Of a stretch of DNA of 64,000 bases, positions 18,661 to 27,982 are shown piece after piece (the stretch's first letter is position 1; each line of letters starts with the position of its first letter). Made by a program: the position numbers and the translations under genes. Below the pieces are notes generated by a model. It saw only the letters and a program-made list of their open reading frames with translations. It was not told the DNA's origin and made no database searches. Origin of the DNA: Spirosoma sp. 48-14 (lineage in GTDB: Bacteria; Bacteroidota; Bacteroidia; Cytophagales; Spirosomataceae); the NCBI RefSeq assembly GCF_001898575.1, contig NZ_MKUD01000031.1, forward strand, positions 1,035 through 65,034, written 5' to 3'.

Positions 18661-21015
18661 TTAATCTATATTTCTTTCTATAATTCTAACGAAATTTCCT
18701 GTTTTGCTGGTTTGAATAAAGACGGGAGAGTCTGTAAATGAGTAAAATATACGTAGGGGATCATTTGTCTCTTGGATTTCCTCCGAGACCTTTGCAAAAC
18801 CAAATAGATAACCATTACCTCCAAGCCGGGGATCATCCGATTTGTCTATTGGTATATAGTGCTGAGCTAGGGCTGTCGGCATTATTGGCAAGAAAAGCCC
18901 ATTTGTCCAATCTGGAATCGTTCGGAAAGTAATAAGCCAATATTCTGATTTCTTCACTTTCCTGTTTTCGTGGGCTTCTACTGCCGCTGCTAAAGCGTTC
19001 ATTCGCCGAATGACCTCAGCGGAATCAACTTGTCTGAGCATATCAAACTTAAACAGCATTCGAAGGCCATTCGACACATAATCTGATCGAAGTATATTGG
19101 CTCCATTAACTCCCCAGTTACCATCCTTATTAGTAATAAAAGGCCCATATTCACCATCCCAACCACGAAAATTTAAGCCCACTGATTGAGAGGCAAAAGA
19201 ATCTGGATGAATGCCAAGTTCTTCGTCAGTCAGCGGTATAGCCGTTGGGGTATCCTTGCGATTGAATGTTCTGGAAGCGTCTGGTGAGGCTGCTGCCCAC
19301 ATGCCGTTTGCAGCAGCACATAGCTTTGTATCCTCTGGGAATGGCAATCCCAGGCCTACCGTATGATAGTAGGGCGGTGAAAACAGTGAATCTCTACCAT
19401 AGGTAACATCCCATCCGGGAGCAAATATATTGGAAGCACCATCTGTTAAAGTTGTGCAAAGATGAGTGCTAGCCAATGAGGCAGGTTCCTCTACTCCCAG
19501 GCCTCTGGGAGCGAATCCTACAATCGATACAACCGTTTCGTCGTCGCCAAAAATAGTCGCATCGGTTTGGGGGTCACGCAATCGTTGATTAGCCAGTAAG
19601 CGCCCCTCGCAAAGGGGCGATGGACCTCCCTGTTTAAAATGGTCCTCAAATTCAGCTAAGTCTATATTTTTAACGTAAGGGAAGAAATCAGGGGCGGTTA
19701 TGATAGAAAACGCGGGGGCTAGTCCAAGTTTTTTGTTATTACAAGTGATATCCGCAGAAATAAAGCCATCGCAAATATTATCTAAATAAAATACAGCACG
19801 ATAGTTCCCATCATGAATAAGTTGTAAAAATTCAGCCTCGGATGGTATTGTATTTAAATCATCAATCAAGCCATTATTAGTTAGTCTATGCCTCATATTG
19901 ATGAACTCTGGGCAATTGCGTGGTGAGAAAAAAGGACGTGTACCACTTAAACGCTCTAAAATTTCGGACACACCATAATCAATTCCAGCTAATAACTTAG
20001 ATTGCCCAACTCTAAGCGTTGAGTAGCGTCGGTTCGCACTGAAACCTGCTGTCTCTGGGCGAGCTGGTGGCACATTAACCCAAGCGTAACGTACTTGACC
20101 AGTATTATTACCCGCTGAAACAAGGCACTCTCGGATTAATGGGGCTTCCATCGATTCGTATAGAGTGCTACCTGAAAATGACGTCTCTCGTACACTAAGC
20201 CCCCCATTGACTGTGTCTCGGACAAAAGGAGGTTGAGATAAATTGTTTTGTTGGTCCCCTTCTAAATCACCTATCGTAAATATTCGTCGAAGTCTATCGG
20301 TTGTATGAAAGCTTTTGAAGCGAATCGTTATATCTCCTTTATTTTGTATAGATCGGCCAGTAAACAACTTCGTGACGGGTATAAAAAAATCTCTGTCATC
20401 ATCACCATGCTGGCTGTTGCCAAGTAATTGTCTATCCAAATCGTTAAAATTTAGCTTTTGAGCCATGAAAATTCCATACCGAACTGGCATTACACGTGTT
20501 TCATGCTGAACAGCTGAGTCAGGCACAAAACTTCTACGTTTCTTGTCAAAGAAAGAAGGAGCATTGCCGACGCGACCAATACCTGTTCTGCTAAATACAA
20601 AATCGGCATGTTTTTTATGAGTTGTATTAGCTGCGCAGCGATATTCATACGCAAATATGACTGGGAATAGCTCGTCTAAATCCGCACTTTTTATTGGAGT
20701 GAGTCCATATATATAATTTTCAATTAGATCGATTTCGGCCAATGAAAGATAGTCATCCTGAGCTAAATCATCACTTAGTACAGCTGGGCTTGCCACCGCA
20801 TGATACAGCAGGCTTAAAGCCGGGTCGCCAGCTTTAATAAGGTGGGCGTTTGGAGCCGCAAAATCTTCAAAACCTGGACAGGTCCTGTCCACAGCTACAA
20901 GAGTTTGAGTCAGGTTAGTTTGTTTATTAACCTGATGGCGTTGAAAAATGTCTTGCCAGCCTTTTTTGTCTAATAAGCTTTCGAAAATGTTTTTAACTTC
21001 TGTTGCTAGATCCAT
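18661..21015 (-). CDS. LodA/GoxA-like CTQ-dependent amino-acid oxidase (quinoprotein)
   Basis: 784 aa; LCAAANGMWAAASPDASRTF motif, FFSPRNCPEFINMRHRL, LCTTLTDGASNIFAPGWDVTYGRD; adjacent to a LodB-like flavoprotein. Confidence 0.8.
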   Translation of the reverse strand: MDLATEVKNIFESLLDKKGWQDIFQRHQVNKQTNLTQTLVAVDRTCPGFEDFAAPNAHLIKAGDPALSLLYHAVASPAVLSDDLAQDDYLSLAEIDLIENYIYGLTPIKSADLDELFPVIFAYEYRCAANTTHKKHADFVFSRTGIGRVGNAPSFFDKKRRSFVPDSAVQHETRVMPVRYGIFMAQKLNFNDLDRQLLGNSQHGDDDRDFFIPVTKLFTGRSIQNKGDITIRFKSFHTTDRLRRIFTIGDLEGDQQNNLSQPPFVRDTVNGGLSVRETSFSGSTLYESMEAPLIRECLVSAGNNTGQVRYAWVNVPPARPETAGFSANRRYSTLRVGQSKLLAGIDYGVSEILERLSGTRPFFSPRNCPEFINMRHRLTNNGLIDDLNTIPSEAEFLQLIHDGNYRAVFYLDNICDGFISADITCNNKKLGLAPAFSIITAPDFFPYVKNIDLAEFEDHFKQGGPSPLCEGRLLANQRLRDPQTDATIFGDDETVVSIVGFAPRGLGVEEPASLASTHLCTTLTDGASNIFAPGWDVTYGRDSLFSPPYYHTVGLGLPFPEDTKLCAAANGMWAAASPDASRTFNRKDTPTAIPLTDEELGIHPDSFASQSVGLNFRGWDGEYGPFITNKDGNWGVNGANILRSDYVSNGLRMLFKFDMLRQVDSAEVIRRMNALAAAVEAHENRKVKKSEYWLITFRTIPDWTNGLFLPIMPTALAQHYIPIDKSDDPRLGGNGYLFGFAKVSEEIQETNDPLRIFYSFTDSPVFIQTSKTGNFVRIIERNID

Positions 21016-22061
21016 GCACGTAGGGTAGGGTAGTAGTGATTAATACGGGAAAGAAAGCCTATCGGGTCGTTGGTGTGACTGACACTTGCATACACGTTAT
21101 TTAACTGAAAGCAATCGTCAAAAAACCACCCAGTTAGCCAGTCACAATACGCATATTTGGTTTGCTCTTTGTTTGTTGAATCCCTCAAGCATTTTGCCAC
21201 AGCAGTCGCAGCTGATGTACCTGATAAGATTGCCCTTAATATGCCGTGGGAGCAAGCAGGATCTATCATACAGGCGGAGTCTCCTACTAGAAAATAAGAT
21301 TCTCCAGCCAACTGCTCGGCAATTCGCCAGGTTCCATTCGCTCCGTATTCCCCATCTTTAACTTTTCGTTCAATAGGAGCTGAAGGGGAATGTGTACTAT
21401 TGGGAAAAAACAATCGACACTCCACTTCAAGGCTTTTACTGACGGTTGCCTGCCAGACCCATCCAGTATTATCGATGAGAAAGCTGGTATTTGGCTGCTG
21501 CCGCAAGTTTTCGACATATCGGTACTTAATTGGTAAGGGCTTTGAAAAAATCAAATTAGTAATCCCTAATTGACGCCTTACAAAGCTATTCGCCCCTGAT
21601 GCATCTATGATGTAAGTGGCTTTTATTGTCTCTTCAGAAGTTAGTATACTAATTCGTTCTTCTTGCTGAATGAGTTTGAGTGCTTTAGTTTGTTTTACAA
21701 TAGAGGGCTCGATGCCGATTACCGTCTTTAATAGAATTGAATCTAAAACTGAGCGCTCAATATGGATTCCATCCCAATTATGTTCACTTCCTCCGTAGCT
21801 ATGGTAATGTTTAGTGCCATTCATAATATGGTCAAAACCAGTATGTAAAATGGCATTTGAGTTTTCTAATAAATTTACCCCTGTTAAATTGTTGATGGCT
21901 TCTATGGTTCCTGGTGATAGAGTTTCTCCAGGTCGAAACCGAGGGAATGTCATGTATTCAAGCAGACAGACAGTAAGGCCCTCCCTTAATGATTGAATTG
22001 CCGCAGCACAACCCGCAGGGCCAGCTCCAACAATCACTAAGTCGTACACCTTATTCTGCAT
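21006..22061 (-). CDS. LodB/GoxB-like FAD-dependent flavoprotein (putative CTQ maturation factor)
   Basis: N-terminal DLVIVGAGPAGCAAAIQSLREGLTVCLLE dinucleotide-binding motif; GESYFLVGDSACMIDPACSHGI; overlaps the lodA-like start. Confidence 0.8.
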   Translation of the reverse strand: MQNKVYDLVIVGAGPAGCAAAIQSLREGLTVCLLEYMTFPRFRPGETLSPGTIEAINNLTGVNLLENSNAILHTGFDHIMNGTKHYHSYGGSEHNWDGIHIERSVLDSILLKTVIGIEPSIVKQTKALKLIQQEERISILTSEETIKATYIIDASGANSFVRRQLGITNLIFSKPLPIKYRYVENLRQQPNTSFLIDNTGWVWQATVSKSLEVECRLFFPNSTHSPSAPIERKVKDGEYGANGTWRIAEQLAGESYFLVGDSACMIDPACSHGILRAILSGTSAATAVAKCLRDSTNKEQTKYAYCDWLTGWFFDDCFQLNNVYASVSHTNDPIGFLSRINHYYPTLRAWI

Positions 22062-22447
22062 TTTTTCGAACGCGTTGATTTATGGAGCTTAAGCTTCTAG
22101 TCTAATGGGCGAAGACTATAAACCGTATCTCCGGTAGTTAGCAAAAAACTGATTTATAATAAAGGATGTCAATGGGAAAATTACCCGTTTTGGCTGTATA
22201 TCATACCACGAATACCAATCGGCTGAGTTGATAAGACGATTTAAATTGCTGGACAGGCTAGATAATCGTTACTGAATGTAACTCAGATCAATTAACTCCT
22301 GACGAAGTAGACATGGTCACTGGGCTGGATTCATCCATCTATGAATAGAGTAGAATTATGGTTTTTACCTTGCTTCAATCTTTTTTATAGTATACCAATC
22401 AGCTAATAAGATTGGTTGGGTATTGTGCTTACTTTTGAGGGGATGGT

Positions 22448-22681
22448 ATGGAACTTGACGAACTGATTAAGGAGTTTGTCGGCGAAGCCTGGTCTGGAGA
22501 TAACGTCGCCGTAATTAACGAGCTATTTTTTAGATGGATTAAGCACATGCCGCGCCGAACAAACCCGGACTTTCGCAATCACATCGCCTTTCACACGCTG
22601 CGCATCACGACGTTCCTGACCAAACTTGCCGAGAGGTGGGAGCGACTGGAAGAGTTAGAAAAGCAGGCCGAAAAGCCCTAA
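22448..22681 (+). CDS. Hypothetical protein (77 aa)
   Basis: Short ORF with protein-like composition. Confidence 0.4.
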   Translation: MELDELIKEFVGEAWSGDNVAVINELFFRWIKHMPRRTNPDFRNHIAFHTLRITTFLTKLAERWERLEELEKQAEKP

Positions 22682-23362
22682 AATGAACCTGTTTTTGGAT
22701 TACTTTTTTAAGTCAAACCTCTGGCACAACGTCGGGGGTTTTATGTTGATAAAAGCTCTCGTCTAGCCCTGTTTCTTATTCTTCATTCGCCGATTAACCG
22801 TAACTGATTCTAGCCAGTCATCAATAATGCCTTTTATATATTAACGATCTTTACCGATTTTGTAGAATCATGTCCCAACGCACGGTACTACCGAAGTGTA
22901 TCTGTATCACGTTGCAGATACTCCTGGGCCTGCTATTCGGTTAACAACTTTCCCCAGTCTTCCGCTTTTTGAAGTTCCTTAGTTGCTTCACTTAGTGTAG
23001 GCAGCAGATGATCTAGAAGGTGACCTTCAGTAATGTAATTCATGAGATAGATTAATTAGCGTTTTAATCATTTTGCTGGCTGATACAAACTTTTCTAAAC
23101 CAAAAACGCTAATCCAATTGCTGGCAAAACCAGCATAATAGCTTTTGCCTCTTTTGCTGGTTCATTATTCTAGGCTTTCCGTAAAATCCGTGTCCGATGC
23201 ACTCACTTTTTCGGCAGAGCATTACAAGCCTGTCAGAAGGTTGAAGTAGACGAATAGTAGTCTGGGTCTATTCCTAGTTGACGCTAATTGAGAAGCCGAC
23301 AGTCAGTAGGATTGTCAGCTTCCTTCAACATATTAGCAATCGTCTGCCTCCAGAGCATAGCG

Positions 23363-23635
23363 CTATTCAGCACTGGTGGGGTCAATGATGGCAGATACCT
23401 TACTCCCTGAGTTCGCCGGAAATACGCCTTCTACAGCGTGCTGGCGGATCAGTTCCTCATTTGGTACATTATAGACACAGTAAATTTTGTCCGTCGTTAC
23501 GTAGCTTTCCACCTATTGAATTTGTGGGCCCAGGTTCCGTAAAACATGACAAGAGGTTTGGGAGATGGTCTTCAACTGTTCAGCCGTCAGCTTTCCAGCC
23601 CCAGGAATTTTCCATTCAATCACATACTTAGGCAT
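23363..23635 (-). pseudogene. DUF4242-like (nickel-binding-like) small protein interrupted by an in-frame TAG at 23513-23515
   Basis: MPKYVIEWKIPGAGKLTAEQLKTISQTSCHVLRNLGPQIQ * VESYVTTDKIYCVYNVPNEELIRQHAVEGVFPANSGSKVSAIIDPTSAE* in one uninterrupted frame; a Trp is expected at the stop. Confidence 0.7.
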
Positions 23636-23923
23636 AGTCATTTTAGTTTAAATAAATACGAGTCAAAAGGTGTCAAACGTTTGATAACCAGCCTGATTTG
23701 TTTGAGTCAACGGTTAGCCGCCTGGTTATGAACTTAGCCGCTGTTAGGATGAGTAGACTTATAAACGCTGGCCTTGAAAAGGGCTGGCTTTTTTGCGTTT
23801 TTAGTCAGATTCTGATAGAATCGTAGTAGAAATAATCGACAGATGTTTGTATCTTATGGTATGATTTCTGCTCCCTGAATCACCGTTTATCATTTACCAG
23901 ATTAATCACAGTCACTCTTACTC

Positions 23924-25621
23924 ATGAACTATTTTTTCTACCTGTTAACCATTCTACTACCGATCTCATTAGTGGCTCAGAACAATTATGTTGCTACAGC
24001 ACCTAACTCAGCTATCCCAAGTAATAATAATACGCTGGTTGGCCCTGAAGCAGGGAATAGTGGAATATCGGGTGAGAATAATTCGCTATTCGGCTATCGG
24101 GCTGGCGCTTCTCTTACATCAGGTAGTCGAAATGTCTTTTTAGGTATGAATGCGGGGCGTTATACCACAACAGGGTATGTAAATGTATTTATTGGTTGGG
24201 AGGCTGGCAATAATACAGATACTGGTTTTAACAATGTATTCGTGGGCTCAGGAGCGGGCCGATACACAAGTTCTGGATCAAGTAATACATTTATCGGTGC
24301 ACAGGCAGGTATATTTAACACAACGGGTGGTGGGAATGCATTTTTAGGGATGAGTTCGGGGACAAATACGAGTACAGGATACAATAACACATTTATAGGT
24401 GGATTTGCGGGCTGGCAAAATACATCAGGCTTTTACAACACATTTTTAGGGAATGGCTCAGGCAGTTTCAACCGTAGCGGCTACTCGAATGTATTTATTG
24501 GTGTTGCTGCTGGTAGCAATAATCAAGATGGACACAATATAGTTGCCATTGGCGATTCGGCGGGCTATAATAATAAGGTATCGGGTAATGTGTTTGTGGG
24601 CTCTAAAGTGGGGCTGAATAATACTACAGGTGAGGCAAATACATTTGTAGGCTTTCATGCTGGTTTTCTGAATACTACAGGATTTTCCAACACCTTCATC
24701 GGCTTAAATGCAGGCTATCAAAACAATGTAGGTGCTGAAAACACTTTTTTAGGCTTTGGAGCTGGCTTTCTAAATACGACTGGCGGGCATAATACGCTCT
24801 TGGGCGCTGCGGCAGGAGCAAACAGCACGACTGGCACCCAGAACACGTTTACAGGAAATAGCGCAGGCTACAACGTTACGACAGGTAGTAACAATACCTT
24901 CATGGGTTATCAGGCAGGTTATAATGTTACCACAGGTAGTAGCAATATTATTATTGGCCCCCTATCTGGCACAGCCATCACCGATGGCAGCGACAATGTG
25001 CTGATGGGCTACAACAGCCAGGCGGAAGATGGACTGAAAAACGCCATCGCCATTGGTGCTAACAGTCGGGTAGCGACTAGTAACGCGCTGGTTCTGGGCC
25101 ATCAGGCGAACGTCGGCATTGGCACATCAGCTCCCACTAACCGCCTGGAAGTCGTCAGTCCGTCAGCCAATACCAGCGGATTAACCTTAACCAACTTAAC
25201 AGATGATAGCCCAACGACCCGAACCACTGACCAATTTCTGACAGTCAGCAAAACGGGGGAGGTTGTCAAAGCCCGGTACAAACTCCGTATCAACAGCCCT
25301 AGTGAGTGGAGCGATAAAGTCTTTAGCCCTTCTTACCAACTTCGCCCATTGGCATCAGTAGCAGCTTATATCGACCAGCACCGCCATTTACCGGGGATAC
25401 CCTCGGCAGATGAGGTCAACAGAGAAGGGGTCGATTTGGTTAAGATGAACGCTGCCCTACTGGAAAAGGTGGAAGAATTGACCCTGTATAGCATTCAACA
25501 AGATAAGGCCATTCAGCAGCAGCAACTGGTAAATCAACAACATCAACAGGAACTACAAGTGATGAAGCAAAGGCAAACGGACTTAGAACGACTGATCCAG
25601 CAACTGCTGAAACAGAAGTGA
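23924..25621 (+). CDS. Secreted YadA-head/trimeric-adhesin-like repeat protein with C-terminal tail-fibre-like domain and coiled coil
   Basis: Signal peptide; about 20 repeats of N(T/V)F(I/L)GxxAGxxNTTG; C-terminus LRPLASVAAYIDQHRHLPGIPSADEVNREGVDLVKMNAALLEKVEELTLY. Confidence 0.85.
   Translation: MNYFFYLLTILLPISLVAQNNYVATAPNSAIPSNNNTLVGPEAGNSGISGENNSLFGYRAGASLTSGSRNVFLGMNAGRYTTTGYVNVFIGWEAGNNTDTGFNNVFVGSGAGRYTSSGSSNTFIGAQAGIFNTTGGGNAFLGMSSGTNTSTGYNNTFIGGFAGWQNTSGFYNTFLGNGSGSFNRSGYSNVFIGVAAGSNNQDGHNIVAIGDSAGYNNKVSGNVFVGSKVGLNNTTGEANTFVGFHAGFLNTTGFSNTFIGLNAGYQNNVGAENTFLGFGAGFLNTTGGHNTLLGAAAGANSTTGTQNTFTGNSAGYNVTTGSNNTFMGYQAGYNVTTGSSNIIIGPLSGTAITDGSDNVLMGYNSQAEDGLKNAIAIGANSRVATSNALVLGHQANVGIGTSAPTNRLEVVSPSANTSGLTLTNLTDDSPTTRTTDQFLTVSKTGEVVKARYKLRINSPSEWSDKVFSPSYQLRPLASVAAYIDQHRHLPGIPSADEVNREGVDLVKMNAALLEKVEELTLYSIQQDKAIQQQQLVNQQHQQELQVMKQRQTDLERLIQQLLKQK
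23990..25080 (+). repeat. About 16-aa (48-bp) degenerate tandem repeats encoding NTFIGxxAGxxNTTG units
   Basis: Repeat periodicity visible in the translation. Confidence 0.8.
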
Positions 25622-25650
25622 ATAAGCAAGAATCTGGACAGCCCTCAGTA

Positions 25651-26157
25651 CTAATTCCGGCAGTACTCTTCCAGTCGCAGCCATATTTGCCGGTTGAGAT
25701 GTGGTGCCTGGGGTACAATGTTTGTCAGGATAAACGTAGTCCGGTTTTCTTCGGCTGTACTATCCCGATCATCCGACGGGCAAAGGTGCCCTCTGTCGAA
25801 ACCCGTATTGGTATAATCACTATGCTTAGCCTGAAAGAAGCTGGCAGGTAAGGTCTGATCGGGGATGAAATTACCTGTATAGCGCGAAGCCGATCCTTTC
25901 CAGGCCGTTGATAGATGCCAGCTACACCAGTTGGCTATGCCTGTCGAATTGTTATAAGAAAGGGAATAGGTTGAGCGGGTAACCAGGTAAGCATTGGGAC
26001 TGGATTCTGATGTCTTGGCACCATCAGGATTGCCCAGCGCCATATTGTCGTCCGGAATAGGGGCAGTTTCCTTAAGAGCCGTATCTGACGGTTCTTTACA
26101 CTGAGTCAGCGAAAGGGTTGTTAAAAACAGTAAACAGACGTAGCTAAATGATTTTAT
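25651..26157 (-). pseudogene. DNA/RNA non-specific endonuclease (NUC1) lipoprotein, C-terminally truncated and lacking a standard start codon
   Basis: Lipoprotein signal [19 protein letters not shown] preceded by ATA at 26155-26157; NUC1 motif [14 protein letters not shown]; ends early at LEEYCRN*. Confidence 0.65.
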
Positions 26158-26221
26158 ATACTCTTGGTAAAAGTTAACTCTTTTGTGCGATCCGAGAAAA
26201 TGTATTGCAACCTAAATAAAA

Positions 26222-26250
26222 AAGCCACTTAGTTTTTAAGCTAAGTGGCT
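26222..26250. terminator. Hairpin terminator downstream of tRNA-Arg
   Basis: aagccacttag ... ctaagtggct flanked by A/T tracts. Confidence 0.6.
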
Positions 26251-26261
26251 GATAATCTTAG

Positions 26262-26335
26262 TGCACTCGTAGGGATTCGAACCCCAAACCTCCTGATCCG
26301 TAGTCAGGTGCTCTATCCAATTGAGCTACGAATGC
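26262..26335 (-). tRNA. tRNA-Arg (anticodon ACG)
   Basis: GCATTCGTAGCTCAATTGGATAGAGCACCTGACTACGGATCAGGAGGTTTGGGGTTCGAATCCCTACGAGTGC; complete acceptor stem GCATTCG/CGAGTGC, anticodon loop CTACGGA. Confidence 0.95.
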
Positions 26336-26388
26336 ATTTCCCGTTGATTGGGAGTGCAAAAGTAGGAATAAAAAGCACTATTGTCAAC

Positions 26389-27186
26389 CTATTTGCCCGA
26401 AAAATTTGGTTTTCTTTTCATCAGAAACGCGCCTATCCCTTCCATCGCATCGGCCGACTGACCTAAAGTGTTCTGATTGTCAGCTTCTTGTTCAAGCTGG
26501 TCGTCGAGGTCTGAATACAACGATTGATTCAATACTTTTTTCATGGCTCCAATGGCACGGGTGGGTGCTGAGGCATAATAGGCCACTACCTGGTTTATAG
26601 CATCGTCGAGCTCAATGGCGGGGACAGAATGACTTACCAGACCCAGTTGAGCAGCCTCTGGACCGTATACCCGACGCCCTGTACTGCATAACTCAAACGC
26701 ACGTTGTGGACCGATCAGCCGTGGTAGAAAGAACGTGGAGCCTGCATCGGGCATTAGGCCGATGTTGATGAAAATCTGACTGAAGTAGGCTTCATCAGCG
26801 CATATAATCTGATCACAGGCCAGCGCTAATGAGCAGCCTGCACCAGCCGCTACGCCATTGATTCGCCCAATTACGGGTTTAGGCAGGTTTCGAATGGCCC
26901 GAATCATGGGATGATAGGTGCTCCGCAATGAGTCACCTAATTGTAGAGAACCACCTACAGAGGCCGCTTTGGCAAACCCTTCCTTCAGGTCAGCGCCCGA
27001 CGAAAAAGCCTTGTCGCCTGCGCCCGTCAGAACCACAACGCGTACCGCATCATCGGCACCGGCGGCTTCAATGGCTGAAGTAATATCCTGAATCAACCCC
27101 GGGCTCAGGGCATTGTATACCTGCGGGCGATTCAGCGTAATCCGACAAACGGATTCAGTGACTTCGTAAAGTAGGTTTTCGTACAT
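26389..27186 (-). CDS. Enoyl-CoA hydratase/isomerase family protein
   Basis: ITLNRPQVYNALSPGL, AFSSGADLKEG, GAGCSLALACDQIICADEAYF. Start placed at MYENLL. Confidence 0.85.
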   Translation of the reverse strand: MYENLLYEVTESVCRITLNRPQVYNALSPGLIQDITSAIEAAGADDAVRVVVLTGAGDKAFSSGADLKEGFAKAASVGGSLQLGDSLRSTYHPMIRAIRNLPKPVIGRINGVAAGAGCSLALACDQIICADEAYFSQIFINIGLMPDAGSTFFLPRLIGPQRAFELCSTGRRVYGPEAAQLGLVSHSVPAIELDDAINQVVAYYASAPTRAIGAMKKVLNQSLYSDLDDQLEQEADNQNTLGQSADAMEGIGAFLMKRKPNFSGK

Positions 27187-27238
27187 ACGTGCTAAAGGGC
27201 GTTGTTGGCCATTTATAGTCAATACCTTAAACAACGTC

Positions 27239-27952
27239 TTAAATGAGCCAAATTACCGTTAGTAAACTGACACCAAACCCCAGGGCTAAACCAGCGGTGA
27301 TCTGTGAGAGTGTGTGGGCATTTAGTTTTAGTCGGGCACTTGCTACAAATCCTGTCAGAAGTACAAGCAGGAGCAGCGGGATGAACAGATCGTTGATGCT
27401 GAATTTAAGCATGACGCTGCCGATAACGCCCACCACTCCGCCAATTCCTACACTATGGGCGCTAATTTGCCAACTCAGGCTGATCAGACCCACTAACAGT
27501 ATAGAAATGGCTGTACTGGCTAATAAAACACCAATCTCAGGCGCAACGGTCGATACCAGCTCCATCCGAAAGGTGAATAAATACGCCAGAAATAAATAAA
27601 CCAGGGCGGTCAGAAAATACGGTAACCGTCGATCTTCAAGCGTGTTGAGTTGAAGGCTTTTGACGTAACCACTGCGGAAGAGGTAATAGATCAATAGCGA
27701 TGGTACCGCAAACGTCCCTACAAAAATCAGAACCAGTAAGCTGAGTCGTAATGAACTGGAAAAGGCATCCATACCCAATACGCTGGGAACCTGAAACAGC
27801 AATACGCCAAACAACAGCGTTGGCATCAGCAACGGATGAAAAATAACCGAAAGAAAACGGGCAAAACTGTTGGTCAATGGATAATGAACCGCGCGAGCGG
27901 CCCCGAATGATGATGAACGATGATGCAAAAGTAGAGTATACAGCTCATACAC
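27239..27952 (-). CDS. PAP2-like integral membrane protein
   Basis: Multiple TM segments; EDRRLPYF...SAHSVGIGGVVG resembles Bacteroidota PAP2-like proteins. Confidence 0.55.
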   Translation of the reverse strand: MYELYTLLLHHRSSSFGAARAVHYPLTNSFARFLSVIFHPLLMPTLLFGVLLFQVPSVLGMDAFSSSLRLSLLVLIFVGTFAVPSLLIYYLFRSGYVKSLQLNTLEDRRLPYFLTALVYLFLAYLFTFRMELVSTVAPEIGVLLASTAISILLVGLISLSWQISAHSVGIGGVVGVIGSVMLKFSINDLFIPLLLLVLLTGFVASARLKLNAHTLSQITAGLALGFGVSLLTVIWLI

Positions 27953-27982
27953 TATTCATTGTACATTATCCATTGTTCACAA

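Noticed and set aside
22172-22345. Plus-strand frame MGKLPVLAVYHTTNTNRLS**DDLNCWTG*IIVTECNSDQLTPDEVDMVTGLDSSIYE*
   Set aside because: Looks like a degraded short gene but three internal stops and no recognised family; too weak to list as a pseudogene.
22160-23640. Possible stop-codon reassignment or TAG readthrough suggested by several in-frame TAGs
   Set aside because: Neighbouring intact genes use TAG, TAA and TGA as normal terminators, and frameshifts and non-TAG stops also occur here; gene decay is simpler.
23990-25080. CRISPR-like periodicity
   Set aside because: The repeats are degenerate, in frame and encode NTFIG units; no conserved direct repeats with unique spacers. No CRISPR array seen in the window.
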